From NCBI GenBank assembly GCA_025331125.1, contig JAOALB010000203.1:1-64000 (forward strand): a stretch of DNA of 64,000 nucleotides. The letters are read 5' to 3'. Numbering within the stretch: position 1 is the first letter of the stretch; the number at the start of each line of letters is the position of its first letter. Origin of the DNA: Mycogone perniciosa (taxonomy: Eukaryota > Ascomycota > Sordariomycetes > Hypocreales > Hypocreaceae). A program made the position numbers and the translations under genes. The notes under the pieces were generated by a model. The model ran no database searches, was not told the origin of the DNA, and saw only the letters and a list, made by a program, of their open reading frames with translations. Of the stretch, positions 1 to 10,560 are shown in pieces.

Positions 1-892
1 GGCCACTCGCCAACGCAGAGGTCTACGACGCAGAAGCCGTGGGAGCTGCTAGAGCGATCAGAACAGCAGCCGGACTCGCAAGGAACGACCCCAGAATCAA
101 CGAAATACACGTCTTTCTTGACAACACGTCAGTGGTCAGAGGCCTGCTGGGCGAAGCCCCAACCTCGTCACAAGAAGAGTTCATGCGGTTCCAACGCACG
201 GCAGAAGAGATACACCCCTGCAAAGTGTTTGTTTCCTGGGTGCCAGGCCACAAAGACATACGAGGCAACGAAACGGCGGATGAACTAGCGAAGGAAGGGA
301 CGGCCCTCAACCTCCCCCCGCAGAGCTGGAGCACTCTAGCACACATCAAGCGCTGGGCAAAAGCGGAAAGAAGAACCCTCCAGGAGAGATACTGGGAGGC
401 AAACGCCCCGGAGAGCTACCAACCGTGGGACCTAGGGGCACCGCCGAATCCCCCGGAACTAAAACTCCCCCGACCCATCTTACACAGGCTGCTGGCAGAA
501 AGGTCTGGTCACGGAGACTTCCAAAGCTACCACGACCGTTTTGGCCACGACACGCAATCCCATTGCAGATGCGGCTCCCCCAAGGAGCCGGGGCACTTTG
601 CCGAATGCCGCATGACGAGGAGCTTCCTCCCCGAAACACCGAGAGGCGAGAGACCAGTCACATACCTACTAGGACCCAAGGGGAGCGAGGCTTTCCAGAA
701 GCTGGTGGAGGAGGTGAACCCATACGGCCCCCCTCTACAAGACATAGACTGAGAACACACCAAAACTTTCCTTTGTCCAGCGAAACGTAGCGAACAGGGT
801 CTAGCCCCCTGGCTCCTACCGACCTGTTGCCCAAACGAGGCTGTTGTACCTAGATACAGAGTGGTCGTAAATAGTAATAAAAAAAAGAAAAA
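1..892 (+). mobile_element. 3' end of a LINE (Tad/I-like non-LTR retrotransposon)
   Basis: The last part of an open reading frame with an RNase H domain is followed by about 100 bases of untranslated sequence and an A-rich tail (about 877-892), the usual 3' end of a non-LTR retrotransposon. The 5' part lies outside the window. A short stretch of its 3' end (849-880) recurs inverted at 4772-4807, where it sits between target duplications, which confirms the 3' boundary. Base composition is normal and the frame is open, so this copy has escaped RIP or is recent. Confidence 0.85.
3..752 (+). CDS. LINE ORF2 C-terminus: RNase H domain and zinc-knuckle tail (partial)
   Basis: The frame is open from the window edge at base 3, so the 5' end is missing and any start inside the window would be artificial. 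RNase H features appear in order: a YDAEAVGAA segment (positions 24-50) carrying the second acidic residue, VFLDNTSVV carrying the third, and WVPGHKDIRGNETADELAKE carrying the conserved H, N and final AD. The first acidic residue would lie upstream. A C-x-C-x6-H-x3-C cluster follows (CRCGSPKEPGHFAEC), typical of the C-terminal tail of fungal LINE ORF2 proteins. RNase H degrades the RNA strand during target-primed reverse transcription. The family assignment rests on motifs; the reverse transcriptase itself is outside the window. No stop or frameshift interrupts the visible 249 codons. Confidence 0.85.
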   Translation, partial: PLANAEVYDAEAVGAARAIRTAAGLARNDPRINEIHVFLDNTSVVRGLLGEAPTSSQEEFMRFQRTAEEIHPCKVFVSWVPGHKDIRGNETADELAKEGTALNLPPQSWSTLAHIKRWAKAERRTLQERYWEANAPESYQPWDLGAPPNPPELKLPRPILHRLLAERSGHGDFQSYHDRFGHDTQSHCRCGSPKEPGHFAECRMTRSFLPETPRGERPVTYLLGPKGSEAFQKLVEEVNPYGPPLQDID

Positions 893-1549
893 TTAACTCT
901 TTTCCTCTCCAGACTTTCCGATAGGAGGTTCTCTTTGTTTGCTCTGCTGATTTTCGACAGGATTACAGTATAGTCCCAATTAATCTTTGTCTTCCATTTC
1001 GATCCTTAAGGCTCTTAAAGGCAATGCACTTCGTGATTTGCGTCTCCTGTCTTTAGCTTAGTGTATATATAGGTTAAGCTTTAAAGTTAAGACTAGTCTT
1101 GCAGGCTATGGGTCCTCTTTTTTAAATCCCAATACTATACGCAGGTTGAACGTCAAGTATACATACTAATAAAAGTTACACTACAGTACTATTAGTGGGT
1201 CCCGCACCGCGTCAGACACCGCTTGCTTGCTTGGGTTTAAATTAATGCAGCAGTCAAGTCCATTCTCAAAACCAACGCGGGCGAGGTTAACATTCCAGTA
1301 CTGCTTTACACATCAATGCCTATTGACCTGCTGTCGGTCACTACTGTAGGTAGGTGTTCTAGTACAATTTACAATTTATTTATTAATGCCCGGCGGCTCT
1401 ATCCGAAAGGGCAGCTTTAGCTAGTGTACATGTGTGTTTCTCAAGCTTTGCCATGTATCCTAAAGCCCATATAGTCTCCTTTTCCTGTTGATACTATTTT
1501 GCGCTCCTTATTTCTTGCGTTTCTTATATGTAGTAATGCGACAAGAACT
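893..1549. other. Intergenic, no gene seen
   Basis: Moderately AT-rich spacer between two LINE remnants. No long open frame, RNA gene or repeat pair is recognisable. Confidence 0.5.
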
Positions 1550-1968
1550 TTACCAGAAGGAGTTGAGAAATATACTAAGAGGGTAGACTCGGCACTCCCT
1601 GGGAAACACACTTGGCAACTATACATACGACCAACTATCCTGAAAAGAGGCGAGCGTGCTGGCCCAGTTTGCGACAGGAATGGCACGATTAAACGGATAC
1701 CTCCACCAGATCGGAGCAGCACCAACGAGCCAATGCCCATGCGGGCAAGCGCGAGAAACAGTGGAACACTTTCTCTTCCGTTGCAAAAAGTGGACAGAAC
1801 GCCATACTGAAATGCTTCAATGCACCGTCACAAGAAGAAGCAACTTATCGTTCTACCTTGGAGGCAAGGCCACATCAGATGACGATAACTGGGCCCCGAA
1901 ATATGGAGGCAGTCCGAGCGACAATACGATACGCGATGGCCACAGGCCGACTCGACGAACAAAGATAA
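1550..1968 (+). pseudogene. Second LINE ORF2 C-terminal remnant, frameshifted
   Basis: This is the C-terminal end of a different Tad-like LINE ORF2, readable only by changing frame. A first frame gives LPGKHTWQLY and ends near 1650. A second (from 1656) gives LAQFATGMARLNGYLHQIG and the zinc cluster CPCGQARETVEHFLFRC (C-x-C-x6-H-x4-C). A third (from 1900) gives MEAVRATIRYAMATGRLDEQ and a TAA stop at 1966-1968. These segments follow one another in the order expected for the C-terminal tail of fungal LINE proteins. At least two frameshifts mean it is dead. It is AT-rich upstream of 1550, where the rest of the element is missing or unrecognisable. The two LINE tails differ enough to be separate families or old lineages. 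Confidence 0.75.
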
Positions 1969-2283
1969 ACCGCCGGGGACGAGCCCCACACCTTTATCTT
2001 TACTAACCTTTATTAACCCTACTAACTACATACACCAAACATCTCGTGCCATGGATAGCAGGTGCTGCTTCAGTAGCTGAAGATAGGACACTGAACACCT
2101 GGAGAAACAGGCTTCAAGTTAGCTTGCTATGTACTAACCCTACGAGACCCAGAGAAGCGACACATGAGCAGGAAAGAGCAGAAAGTGGACATTGGAAGGG
2201 CTTGACGGAGACTATGACAAAACTTGAGAAGTGTGTATATAAATATTAATAGTGCCCTTAGCTTATTATGGGGCGTAATAGAC

Positions 2284-2310
<27 letters not shown>
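2284..2310 (+). repeat. (GT)n microsatellite
   Basis: About 13 uninterrupted GT units. Confidence 0.95.
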
Positions 2311-2314
<4 letters not shown>

Positions 2315-2599
2315 ATGTACATACATACATAACCTGTAGTATGCATACATTTATATACATGGCCATTTCTGGACAGTTGCCTCTGGCTTTAAAGTTGCCT
2401 GATAAATTTGGCCTGTTATGGATGTTGCAGCACTAAGTCACTACCCGAAAGTAACCTTGAAGTCCTGCTAGGTAGAGCCACCAGCAAATTATGTAACTTG
2501 TAAACAGTGCAGCCGTCCACATGTTGGTACATGAATTGAAATTTAACTCCAGCCTATATATAGGTTTAACAAGTGTACCAAGTGTAGCGGGCACTGTAG

Positions 2600-2983
2600 T
2601 GGACTGTCACGACCCTACATGAGTGCCCCTCCGGAAGGGAAGAACTCAGGACCGACAGGCCAATCAGAGAAGGATCACGCTTCATCATAGGGATCACCCA
2701 TGAGCCATGAAGGCTCACCAGTGATCCATCCTACCAACACCTGCGCTCCTTATGTATCTCCTTTGTATATAAGACTGGATCAGTCACGATCATTTAGTAT
2801 AGTTACTTAGACAGTCGTTAACCACATCACGATACCAGATTATATTCACCAGAACCGTCCAGTTCTACGGAATAGTGACAACATTATTACTGCTCATTAT
2901 TATCCCTGACCTCTCTGCTAAAATAAACCCTGCACGCCTCAGTTTGGTTGTTCATAGGAATCAGCCCGGAACGTCACATGGAC
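2600..2983. mobile_element. Solo LTR with 5-bp target duplication
   Basis: A 374-bp unit (2605-2978) starts TGTCACGACC and ends GGAACGTCACA, with the TG...CA ends of an LTR. It is flanked by identical TGGAC at 2600-2604 and 2979-2983. It contains a TATA-like box (GTATATAAG near 2766), as expected of an LTR promoter. No retrotransposon coding sequence flanks it, so it is a solo LTR left by recombination between the two LTRs of an integrated element. It is not visibly RIP-mutated. The LTR family is most likely Ty3/Gypsy from the 5-bp duplication, but this is an inference. Confidence 0.85.
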
Positions 2984-3365
2984 ATGCCTGTGCGTATAAA
3001 TTTGCAAAAGAGTTTGTGTCAACAGGACGGCCATTTCGCTCCTAACTGTACCAACGGTCACAGTATCTGGCCATGACGGAATGGCAACAACTCAATCAAA
3101 TGTATTCAACTGTTCCGACATGTACGCGCGGTTGTTGAACGCTCCGCCTGTCAATGAACAATGAGCCTGCGGGCTGTGGAAACACGCCGTGGCGTAGTGG
3201 ACTGCATACATCACTTTCTTGTAGGGCTTTGCAGAAAGCGTTGCAAGAAGTCGATTCTGGGGAGGGCTTTCTCACACCTAGATTTCCGCTAGCACAAAGT
3301 ACGAGACTGCAGAATGGATCGACAAAGGCAACGCGTAAAGGAGATGATCACCATCCGCCCGTGTT
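2984..3365. other. Intergenic, no gene seen
   Basis: Spacer between the solo LTR and the 3' end of the next gene. A 76-codon plus-strand open frame (3154-3384) has no recognisable features and overlaps the end of the minus-strand gene, so it is not called. Confidence 0.5.
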
Positions 3366-4244
3366 CTACGACCCCATGGGATGATTCATCTCGAACCAGG
3401 AGTCGCGAGGCGACGCTGAACGTTTCCTTTTCACTCTTTGTCGTTGCGCCTCCTTCTCCCGGTCAAAGCGTATACCCATAAATCTGAAGATTTTTGGAGC
3501 CGACGCAGTCGGCTGCCTGTCCATGAAGACTAGTTCTCGACAAACAGTCATAATCAGGTAGTCGTTACTGATGAATTGGAATACGAGTTCATATTCTCCA
3601 TGAAAACTCTTTAGCCGAAATTCCTCCTGACCTGCCGTTCTAGGTGGGGTGAATGAAGTGAGGTCGCAGCCATAGTCTGCATTGAAGTAAACGTGACCAT
3701 CGATCTGTGTCGCCTTGCCTGGCAATCGTTCGTCCTGATAATTTAAGTGATTAAACTCCACGTATTTAGGAGGGTACATATCCGAATTGTAACAATGGTC
3801 CACATGATCGACAGAGTACAGGCTGAAATGCTTGCTCGTAATGAGGTCAACGCTGGGCATATCCCCGTCCGTGCTCTTCTGCATACGACCATATGCTTGT
3901 TGCACCTCTTTCTCCATTTCACTTTCAAATTTGCGTTGGGCTTCCTTCGCTTTTATTTCGCGTTCTCTTATGTCCCATAATTCGCGCTTTCGCTCTTCGC
4001 GTTCGTCCTTGAGCTCGTAGTAATAATCGGTATCGAACCCGTTGTATGATCTCTCTCTCAAGCTGTCGTTCGTGCCGTAGGAAGAAGATTCAGATTTGCA
4101 TTCAGAGGTCTCAGAGTCATATTTGCCATCTGAGGCCATGGAATTATTATCCTCATCGGTTTTGCTGTTGGTTTCTTCAAGACCAGAGATATCTTCATCA
4201 GTCTTCCGGACACACGTCTCGATTTTCGTTGACGGTGAGAGCAA
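3366..4244 (-). CDS. Uncharacterised fungal protein with acidic N-terminus and coiled coil
   Basis: The open frame encodes up to 292 residues. I do not recognise a named domain. Visible parts: an acidic, Ser/Thr-rich N-terminal third; a charged helical stretch rich in E, R and K (about residues 78-120, around ELKDEREERKRELWDIRE) likely to form a coiled coil; a globular C-terminal part with GHVYFNADYGCDLTSFTPP and FHGEYELVFQFISNDYLIM; and a basic end (RVKRKRSASPRD) that could be a nuclear signal. The frame has no ATG before codon 36 (ATG at 4137-4139). The codon at 4244 is TTG directly after TAG, so either translation starts at 4139 or an upstream exon is spliced in near 4245. I could not find a convincing donor. 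The C-terminal part resembles uncharacterised ascomycete proteins I remember only loosely. It could be a gene fragment. Confidence 0.55.
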   Translation of the reverse strand: MLSPSTKIETCVRKTDEDISGLEETNSKTDEDNNSMASDGKYDSETSECKSESSSYGTNDSLRERSYNGFDTDYYYELKDEREERKRELWDIREREIKAKEAQRKFESEMEKEVQQAYGRMQKSTDGDMPSVDLITSKHFSLYSVDHVDHCYNSDMYPPKYVEFNHLNYQDERLPGKATQIDGHVYFNADYGCDLTSFTPPRTAGQEEFRLKSFHGEYELVFQFISNDYLIMTVCRELVFMDRQPTASAPKIFRFMGIRFDREKEAQRQRVKRKRSASPRDSWFEMNHPMGS

Positions 4245-4445
4245 CTAGACGGTAATACCATCCTGAGAGATTTCGTCTTGGGGCAGCATTCGTTGTTCTG
4301 GATGCCACCTGGGGCTTTAGAGCACTCTTTGGATCCCACATATTTTGCAAGAGTAATCGAAGGGCGATCATAACCTGGTTCCACAACGAGGGGTTGTGGA
4401 CCGTCACTATGACTTATTGCCTGAGGCAGGAAAGCTATGGGGCAA

Positions 4446-4623
4446 CGGTGAGAGTGGGTTGCTCAAATGTAGCGGGCGGTAAGGACGAGAAAGCAGGAAC
4501 ACTGTGCGATATGCTTATGGCAGGCGGTGAATAAGAGTGGGTTGCTTAAATGCAGTAGGCGGTAAGAGCTAGGGAGCAGCGGAGTACGAAGTATACTGTG
4601 TAGGTACGCTTATGGCAGGCGGT
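4446..4623. repeat. Two-copy imperfect tandem repeat
   Basis: Two units of about 80 and 97 bp both begin with a GAGTGGGTTGCTYAAATG-type segment, carry GCGGTAAG a little further on, and end with GCTTATGGCAGGCGGT. The second unit has extra bases in the middle. It lies just upstream of the uncharacterised minus-strand gene. Confidence 0.7.
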
Positions 4624-4757
4624 CACCGTACGACGAAATTTCCATACGCTGTCACAGCAACAGCTGCTCTCAGGCAGCTCTTTGTCCATGCTGCGAACTG
4701 ACTGCCAACTATTCCCTTAGTCTAAGCCGCCTTGGACACAAGGCCCCTGCCATCTTT

Positions 4758-4821
4758 GGGTACTCTAATATTTTTTTTGTTACTATTTACGACCACTCTG
4801 TATCTAGGGGTACTCTAATAT
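4758..4821 (-). mobile_element. Minute 5'-truncated LINE insertion with 14-bp TSD
   Basis: Only about 36 bases of LINE 3' end (4772-4807) are present. Read on the minus strand they match the last bases before the A-rich tail of the LINE at 849-880 and end in a run of A. GGGTACTCTAATAT is repeated exactly at 4758-4771 and 4808-4821. This is the signature of target-primed reverse transcription that aborted almost immediately. The few mismatches to the 849-880 copy suggest a sister copy as source. Confidence 0.85.
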
Positions 4822-5625
4822 CGCGATGAAGAAAACGAAACAAGCAAGCGAAGCATCACGGACAGTCGCCAACAGTTTTGACGATAATTGTTTCAGAATG
4901 AGCCAGAGAGTGATATGCTCCCGTGCTCGTTGATAAGTGCAGTTTCATCGCTTAATAGACTGTCTAAGCATCTGTTCATCCATCATATTCATTAGCTAGT
5001 AGTGCCATGAATGGATCGCTTCGAGAGAAACAGACCCATTGCCCAACTCGCAAGCAAGCATTTCACCTCGTTGATATCACCCTCATTACCCGTGTCATCC
5101 GCATTGTATCTTTAAGCGCCTCAAATCCCCCATCTAAACTGCAACCACTGCCATACCGCCCTCTTAGACGCCCCAGAGCACTGCATTAGGAAATGGCCAT
5201 TCGCCATGGCTGGCACTGACAGTATATCTGAAGTGAAGAGTTAATCTCTCCTGGCCTTCTCTTATCACCTAGCAGCGCCAGCTTGAGGTCTTAAATGTTA
5301 TGCAAGGTGGCGAATGGCACTGTGTGGTATGCTTTTCGCACATGGTGGCCCTGACCTTGCGGCGCCTGCATTCCGCAATACCTTCATCATCATCCACCTC
5401 CCCCCACCCCTCTCCCTTTTTCACAATGGTCACCCTGAATGGAAGCTGATGAATGTGCTTTACGCTGCCCTCAGCAGCATCGCTAGGCTTGACGGCCGAA
5501 GGTCGTTAATACATCTAAAGGCACACTTTGCGAGTATCTAAACAGTCTGAGACAGGGGTCATAGTCGTTTGTATGGTCCTTTTTGACTAGTTGTGCAATT
5601 CATCGCCTTACTCGAGCCACTACTC
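4822..5625. other. Intergenic, no gene seen
   Basis: Spacer of normal composition downstream of the Myb-like gene. Short plus-strand frames (5007-5189, 5314-5541) show no domain or conserved feature. Confidence 0.5.
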
Positions 5626-7123
5626 TCAGTTCATTTTCCGCCATTGTTGCTTGACTGCTGACGCCGTCCGATCAAGCTTCGAGGCAATCCATGATTCTGA
5701 CTTATCCTCCATCTTCCATGCCCTTAACCGGCGTTTTTCTAGTGGGGTCCATGGGCGTCGTTGGCCTGACACATTCCCGCTTCCGCCATTGGTGCTTAGG
5801 GAATCATCGTTTTCATCAATGTTAGAGATCGTATGGTCATCAGTCTGACTGAATTGCTGATCCATACAACTTAGAGAGTCTTTGTTTGAAGCCTCTTTGC
5901 AACCACCCTGAGGAGTTGTAGGTCGTCTGCGCAGATCATAACGCCATTTCAAGATGTTGTGTTCAGGTTGGGTGTGGCATGTATTGTCCTCGGATGGTGG
6001 ACTTTGCAACAAGTACAGGGCTTCGATGAGGGCTGAACGAAAAATTGAGCATGACCCGCATTGACTGGCTTGGACCGTTGGAGGATTAATGGGGCCGCCA
6101 TTTTGATCCATCGCTGAATGGATTCGTTTGGGACAGTGGGCATGTGCATCCACGGCCAAGCTAATTTCGCCACAAGTGCCGTTGCTGCCGTCACGGTTGT
6201 GGCGGGTTGACGACAGGTGATGACGAGAATCATCGTAAGCCACATCCACATTGTCAGCTGGTGTTGAGGCAACATTGCGGGTGCCTGGCTGGTGCAGCAA
6301 GGCGCCACATCCAGCAGTGGAAGATAATCTCGGTCGTTTCACTTCCGCTTGATTATTGACGTCGTCGTCGTCCTGGCCATCACTCAGTAGTCGCTTCGTC
6401 TGCTCGGAAATAACTGCAAAGCCTTGGCGTTGAAAACCCTTATCATCACCAGGACGGTCCTCTGGAGAGGGACTCCCAAGAATTGTGACGGCAGAAGCGG
6501 ATGTGCTTGAAACTGGCGTGGAAAGCGAGGCATCACGATGAACTCCACACAAGTCAATGCCGTGAGTTGATTGGTCTGGCAATTGCATGACGGTGGCAGC
6601 TCCAGACTCAATGAATCTTGTTTGCTCCGCAACGTCATCGGCAACCTGCTGCCCTGTGGTAGAACCAAAAGTTGTTGTGGCAGGGGTTGGGTCAATTAGC
6701 ATTGGGGACATTTTGTCAGCCTTTCTGTCCCTCATTTCTTCATCTATGATCTTGTCAGTCTCCCCTATCATACAAGTGTAGTAGGAAATAGCTACCTTGA
6801 TTCTGGTCACCGTGTAGGATTGGTTCAACGGGCAAGGCCAACTGGTTGGCAGGAATGGATAAATCGCCCGCAAGGTCTTGAGCTACCTCGCCATCCGTAT
6901 TGGAACCGGAGCACTGGTCCATGGAGTGAAAGAAGGATGGCATGCCATCTGGGTAATCAAGACTGAAGTCTTCCATAATATATTGAGAAGACAGGTTGTT
7001 ACTGCAAGCTTCCAATGATGCGAGATCCTGTTCATGCGTCTTTGGTGCAGGAGCCGTTTGTTTTGGCTTGAGCGGCCTTTGTGACTTAGGAATATATGTT
7101 TTGAATCTAAGGGGGGCAGCCAT
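5626..7123 (-). CDS. Myb/SANT-like domain protein (two exons)
   Basis: Exons 7123-6796 and 6743-5626 give a 481-residue protein. The start ATG lies in a strong context (CCACCATGG). The intron joins codons CAA-G|AT in frame and removes an in-frame stop. Residues about 438-481 at the extreme C-terminus, starting RRPWTPLEKRRLRAWKMED and ending in SAVKQQWRKM, have the spaced aromatic residues (W, W, W) and helical pattern of a single Myb/SANT-like repeat. The rest is low-complexity and acidic/Ser-rich, with a basic KRPRL patch that could be a nuclear signal. Proteins of this type in ascomycetes carry one Myb-like repeat at the C-terminus and are presumed nuclear DNA-binding or chromatin proteins. 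The target is unknown. The first exon is open with no disruptions. Confidence 0.75.
6744..6795 (-). other. Intron of the Myb-like gene
   Basis: A 52-nt intron: donor GTAGCT, acceptor CATAG, and a branch-site match ACTGAC 14 nt before the acceptor. A nearer AG would leave an intron of 31 nt and break the frame. Confidence 0.85.
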
Positions 7124-9124
7124 GGTGGATAAGGGCGGGAATATTGAGTATATTATAATCGAATATGGAAAAGAAGAAATAGGAGATAGCTCTTCCTATT
7201 TATCCAAGAGTCGACCTCTCCTCTCGGAGTTGCCAGCGGGGCTGTGAACAGACGTCAACATTGCCAAGTCTCCTCTGAAAGTCCCCGGCCGAGAGGAGAA
7301 AGCTGCTCACCCCTCCGCTCTTCCGTCCTACACAGATACCTGTGATGATTTCTCTTTCATTTCATTGCGGCTACGACCACTTGCGCGTTCCGTTTGGTCT
7401 CAAAGCTAGATCAAGACGTAGAACCCGGTCTCAGCGTGGCGGAGCTTGCAGCTACACGGCCAGGCCGAACCGGTGAGACGAGAGCTTCAGGCCGAGCAAC
7501 TTAAGCGGGTCTGTTTGGAAACGCTGAGTTGCTCAGATCACCATTGGCCAACCCTTAGAACATGGATACACATTCATGCTGTTGGCCCAAAACCCCTGGA
7601 CCGAGCACCTCACAGCGTCTTCGTAATAGACCAATACATGATGTCGCATGCGGTGGGCTTATCCATAGAAGGCCCGACTTGGCCATTCTCACACCGAGGG
7701 GTCTGTACTAGCATCACACCTCCTTTCCGCCAGGTCAACGGTCCGAAGATGTACATCCGCTCAAGCTGACGGGCTGTGATGGAAGGATTAAGATGGATAA
7801 TCGCGTAGATAGTTGCCAGCATGCAAACGACGGAGATTGGCATGGTATTGTTTCGCCCGTTAACCCTTCGACATACGTTCTTGTGTCTTAGGCGTGAGGT
7901 GCTGCGAAGTTGCCATGGCCAGCAGGATTCAGGAGTTGATGCTGACCCCCCACGCTTCTTCCATTTTTGCGAGGCCAAGTTCATGTCTTGTGAACTAATG
8001 GGTGGAGGGCGGAGGGCGGAGCTGATGACCACGACCTCAGGGCCCAACGCCGGCTACTCCGGGCTCATGCTCTGTTCAGGCAGCACTTCACCTATCATCG
8101 CCCTGTCCTTGGTCACCTCATGATGCTAGATGAATGGCTTGAGCTAGAGGCTGTATAACGGTCAGGATCATGCTCCATTCTTTGCGTAATCTGAATCGTC
8201 TTCAGCGTGGCCATGCATTCGAGATCGGGCAGGTTGAGGGTTACGCCATTCATTGGTTGAATCAGCGCGGGCTAAGATCCATGGGCCCAAGGAAAATAGC
8301 GCAAAGGAAGGTTTGTGTGTTTCCCCTGAGACAACTAGGGAAATGGTGAGTTGGGTCTGGCCAATTGTTGGGCATGGGGACGTCAAGTCCGCATCAAGTG
8401 GTTGATTGCCTTCCAGGATGGACACTCGGAGTGTCCGTAAGCTAGAGTGCCGCTCCATTTGTGACAATGGTAATTTCCCACAACGGGCACTGCCTCGCCC
8501 TCATTCCCCTCTGTAAGTCAAATTCACACCACGGAGACCTGCTGAGAACTTGGTGGAGCATCAAGTGTTGTGACAAGAAGGCAGATACGACGTCAACGCC
8601 ACTGCATGATGCCAGCGTCCATGTCCATCCATTTTTTCCGTACATGGACATTCCTTGTGATAAAATTTTGCCTTTCTGGGTAATTTTGAGTAAGTCGTCG
8701 AGGGCCATCCACCCCATCAGCTGCGGTCTTTCCGCTTATAATAAGACGTGGATAAAGGTCGATGGGGGAGAGTTGGTCTCATGAATCAAGCAAGTGTCCG
8801 GGACGTAGACCAATTTCAGGGTATTGTCATGGTAAAGAGGACACGGTTGAAGCGCTGGATGAAGTGCAGGTGTAATCATGTTTATTGTCTGTTGTAAAAG
8901 CCCATAATGAAGTTGTAAGACGTGTAGTTAGAAGGTTCATCACGTGGGAGCGGGAATAAAAGGGAGGAAAGAGTGACATGGGAGGTACATGGCAAGAGAG
9001 AGGAGGGCCGGTCTTTTTATGGCCGACGCAAAAGCAGCGAGGGATGGAGGGGCCGAAAATTCCCCGATGAGGCAACTGCCAAATGTAGTGGGCCAAGACC
9101 ACAATTTCCGGATGCAAACAAGCC
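7124..9124. other. Intergenic, no supported gene
   Basis: Normal-composition DNA between the Myb-like gene and the AT-rich block. The first few hundred bases must hold the promoter of the minus-strand Myb-like gene. Several open frames of 90-145 codons (for example 7610-8047 and 8442-8717 minus) overlap each other on both strands and have no recognisable domain. I do not call them genes. Confidence 0.5.
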
Positions 9125-9217
9125 GTCTGAACTTTTACTATAGTAAAGTATAAGTTTAAGCTTTTATTTCTTTAATATAAGGCTATATTCTTTGATATTA
9201 CTTTTATACTTAAATAT

Positions 9218-9604
9218 TATAATATAATAGCTATAATAGCTATTATAAGAAATCTGACCAAAATGGTTTCCTATTTATATAGCTGTAAATCGATTTGACT
9301 GATTTCCTATATAAATAAATGTTACAGAAAATAGGAATAAAGCTATAAACCTAGTTCTGCCGCTATACTTTTATTATTTAGTTAAAGGACTATTATAGAA
9401 GATAAAGCTATTATTTATACAATCACTTTTATACTGGCTATATATATACTAGATATTCTATAGCTTTTAACTATTAACTTATTTATAATTTAATTGTTTA
9501 TTTATTATTTACCTAATTAGACTTTTAGTTGTTTCTTTATTGCTATATTATATATAGCTTCCTAAAAGCTATATATAAATAAGGTTTAGTATAACCTTAT
9601 TATT
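9218..9604 (+). repeat. Truncated LTR of copia family A
   Basis: Matches about the last two-thirds of the LTR seen complete at 46469-47039 and, inverted, at 21260-21831 and 27176-27744. It starts part-way in, at AATATAATAGCTATAAT, and ends in ACCTTATTA. The first 180 or so bases of the LTR are missing. No internal copia sequence adjoins it that I can identify with confidence. Confidence 0.75.
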
Positions 9605-9647
9605 TTAAGAACTATAATAAAGAGAGAAAAACTAATATATAACCTGT

Positions 9648-9917
9648 AATAAAGCGCAGTATAGCTATATAAAGTATAGAAAGAATAGGAATAAAGTTTA
9701 ATTTTATTAAAGAATATACTATAATAGGCTCGCTATATATATATATAGTTAATATAAAGGAACAGGTAGAGTATATATATTATAAGCGCCTATATAGTCT
9801 AATATATTACTTATATAATATATATATTAGCTTATATTTATTATATAAGTAAATAAAAGCTCTTTAATGCTAATAAATACTAATACGCAGTAGGGCTTTA
9901 GCCTACTTAACCTAATA
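9648..9917. repeat. Left LTR of element D
   Basis: Shares AGCGCAGTAYAGCTATATA at its start and the CCTACYTAACCYAAYA end with the copy at 19063-19335. Differences are mostly C/T and G/A. The exact first base is uncertain. Confidence 0.75.
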
Positions 9918-10441
9918 TACCCCTTAGTTAATAAGGCTATTCCTAATACTTTATTAACTACTATCCTAGTCTATATCTAGTATTATAACTATCTAGCCGC
10001 GCTTTTAAAGCCTTTATTACTTAATTAAAAGCTCCTTTAATGTAAATATATATTAATATTCTATTATAAAGGTAAAAGGGATATAAATACTATAGCTATT
10101 ATTAATATATAATAATAGGAAATTAAATAATAAAGCTTTTTAAGTAGGTAAATTAATTTTAAATAGTTAAAATAAATATAATAACTGCCCTTTAACTTTA
10201 TTCTTTACTCTTTTTCTTTAATTATTAATATTATTATTATTATTATTAATAGCAGTATTAATATAACTTTAATAAATATCATACTTTTTATATATTCTTT
10301 TTATAATATATTTTTATTAATTAATAAAAAGTTATAAAATAAAAATACTTTATTTATTAAATATAATTATAGTTGCCTTTTAAAAGTAGTTTATTATTGT
10401 ATTAGTTATCTTTAGGCGGCTATATTTACTACTACTTTTAT

Positions 10442-10560
10442 ACTGGCTAGTCTGGCTTTTACTCCTACTCCTATACTTATATTAGCTAGTCTAGCTCCTA
10501 CTCCTACTCCTATACCTATACCGGCTAGTCTAGCTCCTATTGCTGCTTTAGCCCCTACCC
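10442..10560. repeat. Tandem repeat, period about 39 bp
   Basis: Three imperfect units, each beginning GGCTAGTCTRGCT-like and carrying CTCCTACTCCTATA, lie inside element D. On the minus strand they keep a 70-codon frame (10412-10624) rich in A, G, I and V (for example GIGIGVGVGARLA). This is unusually long for the isochore and marks a less mutated patch. I read it as a degenerate repeat and not as a gene. Confidence 0.65.

Noticed and set aside
425..790. Alternative plus-strand frame across the LINE tail
   Set aside because: Shadow of the RNase H reading frame, which has clear motifs.
2224..2436. 70-codon frame containing a Val/Cys repeat
   Set aside because: Produced by translating the GT microsatellite.
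7610..9117. Several open frames of 90-145 codons on both strands
   Set aside because: They overlap one another, show no domain, no convincing splice structure and no composition bias over the spacer.
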